This document shows positions 26,395 to 34,899 of a stretch of 64,000 nt of DNA, piece by piece. A program made the position numbers and the translations under genes. The notes under the pieces are model-generated. The model was not told where the DNA came from, did not search any database, and saw only the letters and a program-made list of their open reading frames with translations. How positions within the stretch are numbered: position 1 is the first letter of the stretch; each line of letters opens with the position of its first letter. The stretch is from the NCBI GenBank assembly GCA_965230005.1, contig OZ245934.1, forward strand, positions 1 through 64,000, written 5' to 3'. This DNA is from SZUA-309 sp965230005 (GTDB taxonomy: Bacteria; Pseudomonadota; Gammaproteobacteria; Pseudomonadales; Azotimanducaceae).

Positions 26395-27777
26395 TCAGTG
26401 GCTGTTCCCGTCCGTCCCTCCGTCACGCTCAGCCAGTTTCGACTGCAGCGCTTCCTGCGCCTTGGCATCGAGGCGGAAACCGCGAATGCCGAGATAGGCA
26501 CCGACCATGGCCGCCACTGGCACGGCCACATAGATGATGCGGAACCAGTCGAGGGTTTCTGCGGTGTTGTTGCCCTGAGCGTTGAAGCCAACTTGTTCGA
26601 GGAGCGGGTAGGTGATGCCGATGGCCAGCGCGCCGCCGAGCTTGGCCGTGAGTGCCAGGAGCGCGAAGTAAAGGCCCGTGCGCTGACCGCCCGTTTCCAC
26701 GTTGTCGTAGTCCACTACGTCGGCCGCCATGGCCCGGAGCAGGAACTGCAGGCCTGAGTGGGCGAAGCCGGTCATGAACATGAAAACGATGAAGAGGGCG
26801 ACGTCGCCTTCACCGGGGATGAAGAACAGCGCCGTGGTGAAACAGAAGCACAGACAGTCGATGCCGAAGGTCCGGTGTTTGCCCAGGCGGTAGGAGAGCC
26901 GCACCCAGATGGGAATACCCACCATGTGGGCCACATAGAACGTGATCAGCGCCAGGGCGTTGTACTGAGCGTTCCCGACGAGCTCCGCCTGATAAAAAAT
27001 GAAGAGTCCGGCCATGACGGCGCCCGGCATGGCCGCGAGGGCATCGGCGATGAGCAACCGGCGCATGTGCGGGTTTTTCAGCACGGCGCTCAGCCCTTCG
27101 AGCAGGCTGATCCGCGGTGCCGGTGCTGTGGGTCGTTCGCTGACCAGCATCACCGCAAGAAAAACGCACAGCGGACCGAGAACCAGGACCGCGGAGCCGA
27201 AGAAGGCGAGGGCGTCGCGGCCTGCCGGTGGGGCGCCCTGGTACTCGAGGATGGCCAGTGGCAGCAGGATCATGAGCGAACCGGCGAAGCCCGCGAAGGA
27301 ATTGAAGCTCGCGATCCGTGAGCGCTCGTTATAGCTCGGCGACAGTTCGGCGGCCCAGGAACTGTGGGAGATGGTGACCATGGTCGAGCCCACGTAAAGC
27401 ACCACCAGCCAGAAGCCGAGATACCAGATCGTCGGCGTGCCCTGGGGCATGAAGGCCATGAACACGCCGAGCATCATGAAGGGCAGAGCGATCACCAGCC
27501 AGTGCCGCCGCCGTCCCCAGCGGCTGTCGAAACGGTCGCCGACGATGCCCATGACCGGGTCGGTGGCGATGTCGAAGATGCGGACGAGCATCATCACGAA
27601 GCCGACCTCGGCAAGACCCAGGCCCAGAGTCTTCGTGTAGAAGGGCGGCAGGAAGATCGCCAGCGGCAGAACCAGGCCGGCCCCGGGAAAGGCGATGGAG
27701 GCGAAGGCGGCGAGACGCCAGGCGGGAAGTCGATGCTCTTCCCGGCCTGTCTCCTGCCCGGCGGTGGCCTCGCTCAA
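26395..27777 (-). CDS. MFS transporter of the GPH (MelB-like) family
   Basis: A 460-residue inner-membrane protein with 12 predicted helices. The MelB-type signatures are FDIATDPVMGIVGDRFDSRWGRRR, the cation-site Asp region plus the conserved cytoplasmic loop 2-3. The family couples Na or H to uptake of glycosides, uronides or other organic molecules. Its ATG overlaps the P450 stop by 4 bp (27774-27777), so uptake and hydroxylation appear to be co-translated. The reported substrate range of such MFS proteins beside P450s in sphingomonad-like clusters includes terpenoids and steroids, so the sugar annotation should not be taken literally. Confidence 0.9.
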   Translation of the reverse strand: MSEATAGQETGREEHRLPAWRLAAFASIAFPGAGLVLPLAIFLPPFYTKTLGLGLAEVGFVMMLVRIFDIATDPVMGIVGDRFDSRWGRRRHWLVIALPFMMLGVFMAFMPQGTPTIWYLGFWLVVLYVGSTMVTISHSSWAAELSPSYNERSRIASFNSFAGFAGSLMILLPLAILEYQGAPPAGRDALAFFGSAVLVLGPLCVFLAVMLVSERPTAPAPRISLLEGLSAVLKNPHMRRLLIADALAAMPGAVMAGLFIFYQAELVGNAQYNALALITFYVAHMVGIPIWVRLSYRLGKHRTFGIDCLCFCFTTALFFIPGEGDVALFIVFMFMTGFAHSGLQFLLRAMAADVVDYDNVETGGQRTGLYFALLALTAKLGGALAIGITYPLLEQVGFNAQGNNTAETLDWFRIIYVAVPVAAMVGAYLGIRGFRLDAKAQEALQSKLAERDGGTDGNSH

Positions 27778-29075
27778 CGCCGATCGAACCGGATATGCAG
27801 CTCCGGCAGATTCCTGAGGATGAAGCTGGGCTCTGCCTCAGGCGGCGGCGCCGATTCGTCGAGGCGGATGTTCTCCATGCGCTCGAGGAGTGCGGGGAAG
27901 CCGAGATTCAGCTCCTGCCTGGCCAGCGGTGCACCAATGCAGTGGTGTACGCCGGAACCGAAGGCGAGCTGCATGCCGGCCTTCGGACGGTGCGGATCTA
28001 CCTTGTCCGGATCCGGGAACTGTCGCTCGTCCCGGTTCGCCGCACCGTACCGGAGCATGACGAATTCACCGGCTTTGATTGGATAGCCGCCGAGCTCTGT
28101 GTCCCTGGTGACTACCCGCGGCAATCCCTGCACGGGGGCTTCTACGCGCAGCGCCTCTTCGACGAAGGTTCGGGTCAGCGAGGGATCTGAGCGAAGCTGG
28201 TCCTGCAGCGTCGGGTTTCGGCACAGGATCAGCATGCCCCAGCCGAAGGTGCTCGTGGTCGTTTCGTGGCCCGCGACGAGAAACTGATTGAGAATCGACA
28301 GTGCTTCGCCGTGGGTCAGATGGCGGTCCTCCTCCTGGAGGCGGCTCGTGGCAAGGATGCTGATCATGTCATCCCGCGGATCTTCCCGACGCGCCTCGAT
28401 GAGGCGGACGAGAAGCTGCTGCAGGTCGACGCCGAGCTGCGCCCGACGGACTTCTTCTTCCGGCGGGATGGCGCTCATGCGCAGGCCCGCTGCGGCTGCC
28501 GTGGCGCCGGCGTCGAAGAGCGGCCGATCCTCCGCCGGAATGCCCAGCCGCTCGGCGATGATCGTGAGCGGTACGGGAAAGGCGAAACGTGCCATGTAAT
28601 CGATGCTCGAATCGGGAGCCCAGGCGTCGAGCATCGCGTCGGCCGTGCTTTCGACCACTTCGCGGACCTGTTCCTCGCTCTTCTTCACCTGGCTGCCCGT
28701 GAACAGCTGGCTCACGAGGGACCGGTATTTGGTGTGTTCCGGCTCATCGAGGGTGAGCATGGTCGGTGGCACCTCGATGAGCTCTCTATTGATGGCTCTG
28801 AGGGTGTCCTGCGTTGCTTCCGGGAGCGCCGACAGGGATGCCGATCGAGCCATCATCATGAAGGCGTCGAACTTGCTTGAGTAGGTGTCGGTATCTTTCA
28901 GCACTTCCCGCACCAGGTCATAGCGGGTGACGTAGTGCATGGCCATTTCCGGCACGTGAAAAACCGGCGCATGATCGCGAAGACGCTTGTAGGTGTCCCA
29001 CGGATCTATGAGGGTTTCCGGGGCAAAAGGCTGGATATCCCCGAGGGCACTGGCCGGGTCGGTGGCTTCCGTCAT
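27774..29075 (-). CDS. Cytochrome P450 (second)
   Basis: Soluble 433-residue P450. The heme loop is FGSGVHHCIG with Cys about 379, the I-helix motif is AGHETTTS (about 268-275), and ExxR is EALR (about 307-310) in the K helix. It is not a close copy of the P450 at 4.3 kb: the two differ throughout except for the core motifs. It overlaps the GPH transporter gene by 4 bp. The redox partners are not encoded in the window. It probably hydroxylates the compound brought in by that transporter (inference). Confidence 0.95.
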   Translation of the reverse strand: MTEATDPASALGDIQPFAPETLIDPWDTYKRLRDHAPVFHVPEMAMHYVTRYDLVREVLKDTDTYSSKFDAFMMMARSASLSALPEATQDTLRAINRELIEVPPTMLTLDEPEHTKYRSLVSQLFTGSQVKKSEEQVREVVESTADAMLDAWAPDSSIDYMARFAFPVPLTIIAERLGIPAEDRPLFDAGATAAAAGLRMSAIPPEEEVRRAQLGVDLQQLLVRLIEARREDPRDDMISILATSRLQEEDRHLTHGEALSILNQFLVAGHETTTSTFGWGMLILCRNPTLQDQLRSDPSLTRTFVEEALRVEAPVQGLPRVVTRDTELGGYPIKAGEFVMLRYGAANRDERQFPDPDKVDPHRPKAGMQLAFGSGVHHCIGAPLARQELNLGFPALLERMENIRLDESAPPPEAEPSFILRNLPELHIRFDRR

Positions 29076-29160
29076 TGTCTCTCTCCTCTACGACGGGTCC
29101 GACAATATCCCAGGGAGCCGACGGCGATTCAACAAGGCCGCCAGCGGCGCCCGGGCCCTC

Positions 29161-29571
29161 TTAGCGGATCACGCCGCTGACCCGCTCCGGGTGGAGCCGG
29201 AGCAACACACGCTGTTGCGCTTCGAGCCAGGCCGGCAGGTCTTCCGGTTCCGGGTAGCCCGTTGCGGCGATGTTGGCAAAGACCAGGCGCGTACCGCCCT
29301 CGATATCCGTGGTTTCCACCGCCACACGACCCTCCACAGAGACGAAGTTGAAGGGTTCGGCGTTGGAGACAATGCAGAGCGTGGCGCGCGGGTCCCGGGC
29401 GAGAGAACGGCGTTTGAAGGTGGCGCCTGGCGTACTCACCACGAGGGTATCTCCGTCGCGAGCATAGGCGACGACGGAACTCACCGGCTGCCCGTCTTTG
29501 CGCAGGCTGGTGAGAACAGCCCAGCGGTGCTCGGTGACAAACTGATCCTGTTCCGGGTTGCTGCCGATCAT
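29161..29571 (-). CDS. Pyridoxamine-phosphate-oxidase-fold (PPOX class) flavoprotein
   Basis: A 136-residue split-barrel protein. The start is the ATG at 29571 (MIGSNPEQDQFV) behind CGGAG. An upstream start would add 19 residues. It has the WAVLTSLRKDGQPVSSVV opening, the SLARDPRATLCIV helix-strand and FVSVEGRVAVE, as in F420/FMN-dependent PPOX-class reductases. Such proteins reduce small quinoid or enone substrates or bind cofactor only. It sits between the GST and P450 genes on the minus strand, 85 bp upstream of the P450 start. Confidence 0.82.
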   Translation of the reverse strand: MIGSNPEQDQFVTEHRWAVLTSLRKDGQPVSSVVAYARDGDTLVVSTPGATFKRRSLARDPRATLCIVSNAEPFNFVSVEGRVAVETTDIEGGTRLVFANIAATGYPEPEDLPAWLEAQQRVLLRLHPERVSGVIR

Positions 29572-29631
29572 GGTGAGGCTCCGATGTTCCGATTTGCCCA
29601 ACTTGAGCCAATCGACGCACCGGCGCAATCC

Positions 29632-30252
29632 TCACGGCGGCAGGCGCTCGAGCGTTCGGAGAAAGGCCGGACGGGTGGTGATGCGGGAGAGATACCCGTT
29701 GAGGCCCGGCAGGTCGTCGAGGACGTTCAAGGTGGTTGCTGCAAAGAGCGTAAAACCCATCATGATGTCCGCGGCCGTGAACTGATCCCCCAGGAGGTAC
29801 GGGCCGCTGCCGAAGTCGTCTGCGAGATGCTCGAAGGCTCGTCGGGCGCGAGCCTGTGCGTCCTCAACCAGCACGGGGTGCTCGGCGGCGTCCTGCCGGT
29901 ATCGGGTGAGCCAGATCACGACGCCGAGGGGAGAAAAGGCCGTGCTTTCGGCGTAGTGCAGCCACTGCAGATAGCGCGCTCGAGCCGCCGTCCCCGGTTC
30001 GGGGGCAAGGCTGGCTTCGCTCCTGGCTCCATAGCTTTCCAGCAGGTATTCGATCATGGCGCCGGACTCGCTCATGACGATGTCGCCGTCCACGAGCGTC
30101 GGAATCTTGCCGGTTGGCGTGTCCTGGATGAAAAAGCGATCGGTCGTCGCTTTGAAGGTCACCCGCTCGAGCTTGTACGGCTGGCCCATTTCCTCCAGGA
30201 GCCAGACGACGCGCACGGCGCGGGTTCGAGGTGCGGCATAGAGGGTGATCAT
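29632..30252 (-). CDS. Glutathione S-transferase family protein
   Basis: A 206-residue GST. The N-terminal thioredoxin-fold domain (MITLYAAPRTRAVRVVWLLEEMG, then the cis-Pro GKIPTL and the glutathione-binding ESGAMIEYL) and the all-helical C-domain (YLLGDQFTAADIMMG) are complete. It may conjugate glutathione to, or isomerise, oxidised intermediates of the surrounding P450 cluster. Divergent from the VOC gene at 30.4 kb, with 108 bp between. It is related to the GST at 37.8 kb, sharing the overall scheme and SRxxRxxW-type N-terminus. Confidence 0.9.
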   Translation of the reverse strand: MITLYAAPRTRAVRVVWLLEEMGQPYKLERVTFKATTDRFFIQDTPTGKIPTLVDGDIVMSESGAMIEYLLESYGARSEASLAPEPGTAARARYLQWLHYAESTAFSPLGVVIWLTRYRQDAAEHPVLVEDAQARARRAFEHLADDFGSGPYLLGDQFTAADIMMGFTLFAATTLNVLDDLPGLNGYLSRITTRPAFLRTLERLPP

Positions 30253-30360
30253 CGAAGCTCCTGTCGCAGGCGGAACAAGGGGCTATGCTTATTGGAAGCG
30301 CATACCGGGGCAACTACGTCAAAGGTCATAGCGTCGGATGCCGACCGAAAGGAGGACAAC

Positions 30361-30876
30361 ATGTTGAACGCACCGGTGCGGCAGATTGCCTATTTCGTCA
30401 GCGACGCCCGGGCAGCGGCGGAAGCGATGCACGAGCGCTTCGGTGCCGGTCCCTTCTTCTTCGCCGAGCGGATCGAACTCGCTCGCGCAGAACATCGAGG
30501 GCAACCGGGAGACTTTCTGCACAGCTCCGCCTACGGCCAGTGGGGTGAGGTCATGGTGGAGTTCGTGCAGCAGGATCGTGAGGGCCCATCTCCCTTTCGC
30601 GATCTCTACGGCCCTGGCGAGGAGGGCCTGCATCACGTGGCGAACATCGTCCCGGACTTCGACGCTGCCCTGGAACACTGGGCGGGGCTTGGCTTCGACC
30701 TCGCGGCGCGGGCCGAAACGAAAAGCGGCGTAGAGTTTGCGTTCGTCGACACGACCGCCGCGCTCGGCCACATGATTGAACTCTATGCAGCCCAGCCGGC
30801 GATCACGGGTTTCTACGCCATGGTGGCAGACGCGGCAGCTCGCTGGGACGGCCGGGAGTTGATTCGAACACTCTGA
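30361..30876 (+). CDS. VOC-fold protein, paralogue of the one at 3.6 kb
   Basis: A 171-residue VOC protein. The ATG at 30361 follows AAAGGAGGACAAC. Module one starts IAYFVSDARAAAEAMHERF, module two HHVANIVPDFDAALEHW, and the fold closes with MIELYA, a likely metal-ligand Glu. The FGAGPF motif and the GEEGLHHV segment are shared with the VOC protein at 3.6-4.2 kb. Both lie next to P450 genes. The reaction is unknown. Confidence 0.85.
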   Translation: MLNAPVRQIAYFVSDARAAAEAMHERFGAGPFFFAERIELARAEHRGQPGDFLHSSAYGQWGEVMVEFVQQDREGPSPFRDLYGPGEEGLHHVANIVPDFDAALEHWAGLGFDLAARAETKSGVEFAFVDTTAALGHMIELYAAQPAITGFYAMVADAAARWDGRELIRTL

Positions 30877-30894
30877 GCGTCCGCCAATGGGCGA

Positions 30895-31191
30895 TCAGCC
30901 GATGTTCATGCTCTGCGAAATGACGGCGAAACCTTCCGTGGCGGCGAGGCGTTTGCCGACCACCGCCTGATATTCCTCGCTTTCGTACCAGGCCTTTGCG
31001 GCGGCAGTGTCTTCGAACTTCAGGATAACGGTCTGAGGACCTGGGGGCGTGCCCTCCACGGTTTCTGCGGCCATGTCCAGGACCACCAGCTCCGCACCGG
31101 CAGCCTGAATCGTCGGCCCCGCTCCGCCCTGATACTCACGATAGAGATCAGGATCGTTGACGACGTATTGGGCAATGAAATAGGCGGCCAT
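30895..31191 (-). CDS. DUF1330 family protein
   Basis: A 98-residue dimeric alpha+beta-barrel (ferredoxin-like) protein. The start at the ATG 31191 (MAAYFIAQYVVND) follows AAAGGGGAG. Longer upstream starts lack similarity. Conserved elements are DPDLYREYQ, the LKFEDTAAAKAWYESEEYQ helix and a terminal short strand. DUF1330 proteins bind small hydrophobic ligands, and their chemistry is unproven. It is convergent with the VOC gene and downstream of the DUF7064-like gene. Confidence 0.88.
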   Translation of the reverse strand: MAAYFIAQYVVNDPDLYREYQGGAGPTIQAAGAELVVLDMAAETVEGTPPGPQTVILKFEDTAAAKAWYESEEYQAVVGKRLAATEGFAVISQSMNIG

Positions 31192-31249
31192 AGTGCTCCC
31201 CTTTGAGCTGTGATCAGGAGCAGAACGGTAACCGATTGTGGAGGCGGCG

Positions 31250-32233
31250 TCAGGTCCGCCGGACCGCGTGCCAGTGCTCGGCGATGCCGAAGCCCGTTCG
31301 TTCACCCCAGCGGAATTCAGCGAGCCCCTCGTTGACGAAAATGGCGCCGCCGGGAAAAGGAATCTTCGTGGGGCAGACGTTGAGGATCGATCCTTCGATG
31401 TGAATCGCTTCGCCATCGGCGGTACTGGCGTCGAGGACCACCGTCTCGTGGAGGATCGAGTCCGGCGCGTAGCTGCTGGCGATGGTCACCGAGTCGAGGT
31501 CGGCAGGCACGTTGTCGCGCAGCATCCAGCCTTTCCCGCGGAGAGTTCCATCTGCCTCACGGAAACAGGACCCACCAAGGGCAATGGATTCACCGAAGTT
31601 CATGGAAAACCAGTTAACGAAAGGCGCCGGACCGTCGGAATCAGCTGGCTGACTGGCGCCGGACTGGCTGCCCGCACCCCAGTCTCGAGGGCCCCAGGAT
31701 TTGTCGCGTACCCCATAGCCGTCGACGACGAAGGTTTCGCCGCCGAGGCTGATCTCACCGGTAACGTGGCCCGACTGTTCGAAGTGGCCGTGTTCACCCC
31801 GGGCCGCATAGTGCGGGTCCGAAGTGCAGCGGAAGGTCACATCCATGGCGAGCTCCGCCGGTTCGTACCAGCCATCGGGTCGCTCCTTGCTCGGCGTGAG
31901 CAGAATGGCGGCATCGGCAATGTCCTGCGCCGGGCCCGCGTAGGCGATCGTCCAGTCTTCAAAAGGCGCCCGGCAGTCGATGCGCAGGTGGCCAACGTTG
32001 AGATCGCCGTCGTAGGCACTCAGATCTTTGCCGATGTCGCGGCGCCCGTAAGTGAAGGCGACGCGCTTGCCCTCGAGGTAGACCACGTGCAGGGCGTCTG
32101 CCCAGCCGGAGCCTGGTCGAAAACCCATGCGGGTGAACATCGCGATCCGGCGCTTCGGATCGACGAAGTTGAAGTAGTAGCTTTCGCTCCAGGCGGCGTG
32201 GTCGCCCGTGGGGTGCATGAGTTCGTCGTTCAC
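31250..32233 (-). CDS. AttH/lipocalin-like protein (DUF7064/DUF7065 type)
   Basis: About 327 residues. The start is uncertain: a GTG at 32233 (giving NDELMHPTGDHAAW) or the ATG at 32218, neither with a strong ribosome site. The open frame continues antisense over the SDR gene and should not be used. The segment WSESYYFNFVDP, the two beta-rich halves and DKSWGPRDWG are typical of tandem lipocalin-like proteins related to AttH/hydroxyneurosporene-synthase/Diels-Alderase folds, found beside P450 and SDR genes for lipid or terpenoid turnover. It is divergent from the SDR at 32.4 kb and probably binds a hydrophobic substrate. Function unproven. Confidence 0.75.
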   Translation of the reverse strand: MNDELMHPTGDHAAWSESYYFNFVDPKRRIAMFTRMGFRPGSGWADALHVVYLEGKRVAFTYGRRDIGKDLSAYDGDLNVGHLRIDCRAPFEDWTIAYAGPAQDIADAAILLTPSKERPDGWYEPAELAMDVTFRCTSDPHYAARGEHGHFEQSGHVTGEISLGGETFVVDGYGVRDKSWGPRDWGAGSQSGASQPADSDGPAPFVNWFSMNFGESIALGGSCFREADGTLRGKGWMLRDNVPADLDSVTIASSYAPDSILHETVVLDASTADGEAIHIEGSILNVCPTKIPFPGGAIFVNEGLAEFRWGERTGFGIAEHWHAVRRT

Positions 32234-32377
32234 TGTCTCTGCTGTCTGCTGGTCGTTGAGAGCGTCAGTGTAGGTCGGTTGCGCAGTCGATCGGAAGGGT
32301 GCTCGCGTCTTGCCCGGCAGCCGGAGCCTGGAGCGAGCGCATGCTAGACTGACCGACGCTTCAAAGGGGAGAGGTCT

Positions 32378-33208
32378 ATGAGGCTTGAAGGCAAAGTTGC
32401 CGCCATCACCGGCGCGTCGAGCGGCTTCGGCCGCGCGGCAGCACAGCGGTTTATCGCTGAGGGTGCCCGGGTAGTGATCGGTGACATTCAGGAAGAAGCC
32501 GGTCGGGCGGTTGCCGCGGAACTCGGGGACAACGCCTTGTTCAGGCGCTGCGACGTCACGAGCGAGGAAGACGTTGCCGGTCTTGTTGACGCCGCCGTCG
32601 AGCACTTCGGTCAGCTCGACATCATGTACAACAATGCCGGTATCGTTGGCGCCGTCGGCCCCATTTCCACGATGCCGCTCGATGAGTGGCAACTTACGCT
32701 CGACATACATCTGAACGGATCCTTTCTCGGCTGTAAGCACGCGGCTCGGGTGATGATGCCGAGAGAAACCGGCAGCATCATCAATATGGCGAGTACTGCC
32801 GGTCTGCTGGGCGGGCAGGGACCGCACGCTTATGCGGTGGCCAAACACGGCATGATCGGACTCACTAAAAACGTGGCCGCCGAACTCTGCCATTTCGGCA
32901 TCCGCGTCAACTGTATTGCGCCCGCAGGCATGGCGACGGCCATGGTTGCGGGTCTCGCCGGGGATCCAGAGGCGATAGAAGCGACCAAGGAACGGCTGGC
33001 GAAGAGCTCGCCGCTGAAAGGCCGGCCCGGTCTGGCGGAGGATGTGGCCAATGCGGCGCTCTGGCTTGCGAGTGACGAAGCGGGTTATACGAGCGGCCTC
33101 ACGCTGACCACGGACGCCGGGGTTACCACCGGATCGTCGACGAATCCCGTGCCTTTCGCGGAGTACGCCCCACTGATTCGCGAAGCAGGCAAGCGCGGGA
33201 TGGATTGA
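32378..33208 (+). CDS. SDR family oxidoreductase
   Basis: A 276-residue classical short-chain dehydrogenase. The ATG at 32378 follows AAGGGGAGAGG. TGASSGFGR (cofactor loop), NNAGIVG, the catalytic Ser in MASTAG and the Tyr/Lys in YAVAKHGM are present. GDIQ after strand 2 has an acidic residue, favouring NAD. It is followed 29 bp later by the amidohydrolase gene. Probably oxidises a cyclic or secondary alcohol. Confidence 0.93.
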   Translation: MRLEGKVAAITGASSGFGRAAAQRFIAEGARVVIGDIQEEAGRAVAAELGDNALFRRCDVTSEEDVAGLVDAAVEHFGQLDIMYNNAGIVGAVGPISTMPLDEWQLTLDIHLNGSFLGCKHAARVMMPRETGSIINMASTAGLLGGQGPHAYAVAKHGMIGLTKNVAAELCHFGIRVNCIAPAGMATAMVAGLAGDPEAIEATKERLAKSSPLKGRPGLAEDVANAALWLASDEAGYTSGLTLTTDAGVTTGSSTNPVPFAEYAPLIREAGKRGMD

Positions 33209-33237
33209 GGCCCTGAACAGGACTCAGGAGAAATCAC

Positions 33238-34050
33238 TTGATCATTGATGCGTGGGCGCAGCACCCGACCCTGAGGCACTCGCAGGACCCGATCTTCGAC
33301 TCGCTGCGTCGATGGACCCGATCGGAGGTTCCGACGGAGCCGTTGCCGGTGGAAAAAACCATCCAAGCGATGGATGCCGGCAACGTCGGAAAATCGCTGC
33401 TTTCAGCCTGGGTTGCGCCGCGTAACGTCATGATATCCAACGACGAAGTCCATGCCTTCGTCAGCGAGTTTCCAGACAGACTGGTCGGTATCGGTTCCGT
33501 CGATATCGCAAAACCGATGCAGGCGGTTGCCGAGATCAAGCGCTGCGTCAACGAGCTCGGTTTCAAGGGTATCCGCGTGTTGCCCTGGCTCTGGGAGCTG
33601 CCACCCACCGATCGCCTGTTTTACCCGATCTACACGGCCTGCTGCGATCTGGGTGTTCCTTTCTGCACTCAGATCGGACACACCGGACCGCTCATGTCTT
33701 CTGAGGTAGGCCGGCCCATCTACCTCGATCGCGTTGCACTGGATTTCCCTGATCTTACGATCGTGGGCGGCCACATCGGCTATCCGTGGACCGAAGAGGC
33801 GATCGCCGTCGCGACCAAACACGTCAACGTCTTCATCGATACGTCCGCCTACACGGCCAAACGCTATCCGCCTGAGCTGCTTCGCTATCTGCGATCGAAC
33901 GGGAAGGAGAAGGTCCTGTTCGGCACCAACTATCCGATGATCACGCCCTCGCAGGCGCTCAAAGATCTGGCGTCACTCGAGTTGCCAGAAGAAACGGAAG
34001 CGCTTTTCCTGGGTGGGAATGCGCAGAGAGTGTTTGGGATCGACCAGTGA
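33238..34050 (+). CDS. Amidohydrolase-2 family metal-dependent hydrolase/decarboxylase
   Basis: A 270-residue TIM-barrel protein of the amidohydrolase-related family (ACMSD/OMA-hydratase-like). The start is a TTG at 33238 (IIDAWAQHP) behind CAGGAGAAATCAC. No ATG is in frame nearby. The GHIGYPWTEEAI segment with its metal His and the IDTSAYTAKRYPPELL strand match the family. The N-terminal metal motif is weakened: one His (AWAQHP) stands where HxH is usual, so a mono-metal or altered site is likely. Reactions in the family are decarboxylation, hydration or hydrolysis of ring-cleavage products. Confidence 0.85.
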   Translation: MIIDAWAQHPTLRHSQDPIFDSLRRWTRSEVPTEPLPVEKTIQAMDAGNVGKSLLSAWVAPRNVMISNDEVHAFVSEFPDRLVGIGSVDIAKPMQAVAEIKRCVNELGFKGIRVLPWLWELPPTDRLFYPIYTACCDLGVPFCTQIGHTGPLMSSEVGRPIYLDRVALDFPDLTIVGGHIGYPWTEEAIAVATKHVNVFIDTSAYTAKRYPPELLRYLRSNGKEKVLFGTNYPMITPSQALKDLASLELPEETEALFLGGNAQRVFGIDQ

Positions 34051-34086
34051 GCTTGAATCGCTGAATTCGAAACGAATATCCTGACA

Positions 34087-34120
34087 GCCGGGGTTTACGC
34101 CAGGTGGTGCAAACCCCGGC
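34087..34120. terminator. Strong 10-bp stem-loop between convergent genes
   Basis: GCCGGGGTTT (34087-34096), a 14-base loop and AAACCCCGGC (34111-34120) are a perfect 10-bp inverted repeat in the 78-bp space between the amidohydrolase (plus) and the secreted CARDB-like gene (minus). A T-run is lacking, so it may be an mRNA-end structure or a bidirectional terminator. Confidence 0.6.
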
Positions 34121-34128
34121 GTCCTGCT

Positions 34129-34785
34129 TTACCAGACAGGGCAGATTGGCGGGTCGCCAGCCTGCTGATTCGGGTAAACGGCTTCATCCTGCAGAACGCG
34201 ACACACGTAAGACATCTCGTTGTTGCCTTCGTCGCTCTCGGCGACGCCGTTTCCAGGGTCCACCTCTACGTTGAACACCATGTCGTAGCTCAGCTGACGG
34301 TCGGGGAGCGGAAACCAGCCGGTGTTCTGACGGATTGCCGGTACCTGTGCCTGGGCACCCGGGAATGTGGTCAGAATCGGTGCCGGCGAGGTCACCGCGC
34401 CGGAAGTGACGGCGACGAATTGAACTTCCACGGAGACATCGAAGGCGCCTGCGTCCACGTCGCCTGAGTTCAGAACGTCGACCGCCGTGTCTACGGCACC
34501 GTTGATCAGCAGTTGAGCGATGGCAACGGGTTCCAGATCGGGCATCTTGGACTTCGGCCACTGCTCTTCAGGTGAGAACTCCTTGATGGCCCACTTACCC
34601 TCTTTTCGGGCCTTGTAGAGCTCCACGGCCCGAAGCAGGTCGTTTGCATCGAGCGTGCAATCACCCTGGCCGATAAGGCCGAAGCGGATTTCCGTGAGTG
34701 TGCATTGGGCCTGTGCGGCGTTCATCGCGAACGTGCCGGTTAGGACGAGCAGCAGGGTAGCTGCCATTCTGAGGCTGGTTTTCAT
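34129..34785 (-). CDS. Secreted protein with CARDB-like domain, unknown function
   Basis: A 218-residue exported protein. The start is the ATG at 34785 (MKTSLRMAAT) behind TTTGGAGAAG. A signal peptide ends near AAQAQ. The middle (DLEPVAIAQLLINGA) and the end (VFNVEVDPGNGVAESDEGNNEMSY) have the CARDB/adhesion-like Ig-strand pattern with a calcium-like GNGVAESDEGNN turn. It contains four Cys. No enzyme motif is visible. Upstream is a leader with two overlapping hairpins. Confidence 0.65.
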   Translation of the reverse strand: MKTSLRMAATLLLVLTGTFAMNAAQAQCTLTEIRFGLIGQGDCTLDANDLLRAVELYKARKEGKWAIKEFSPEEQWPKSKMPDLEPVAIAQLLINGAVDTAVDVLNSGDVDAGAFDVSVEVQFVAVTSGAVTSPAPILTTFPGAQAQVPAIRQNTGWFPLPDRQLSYDMVFNVEVDPGNGVAESDEGNNEMSYVCRVLQDEAVYPNQQAGDPPICPVW

Positions 34786-34810
34786 TGAACTTCTCCAAAG
34801 TTGGTTACGG

Positions 34811-34848
34811 GTCGGGGTTTTGCCCCGACGGTGAGTCACGGTCACCGT
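34811..34848 (-). promoter_or_regulatory. Two overlapping hairpins in the leader of the CARDB-like gene
   Basis: Hairpin 1 pairs GTCGGGG (34811-34817) with CCCCGAC (34823-34829), 5-base loop. Hairpin 2 pairs ACGGTGA (34828-34834) with TCACCGT (34842-34848), 7-base loop. They share bases 34828-34829, so full formation of one limits the other. They lie between the SDR stop (34900) and the ATG at 34785 on the minus strand. This may be an attenuator-like leader or the terminator of the SDR transcript. Confidence 0.5.
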
Positions 34849-34899
34849 GGAGAAGGTTCATTCGAAGTTCGGAACCGGGCAGGCCGGTGAGGAGGAGCG

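Noticed and set aside
4300..29075. P450 ferredoxin or ferredoxin-reductase partner genes
   Set aside because: Looked for near both P450 genes and the Rieske oxygenase; none found in the window.
28993..30876. 627-codon plus-strand ORF ending in the VOC protein
   Set aside because: Only its last 171 codons (from 30361, with a strong ribosome site) match a family. The rest is antisense to the PPOX and GST genes.
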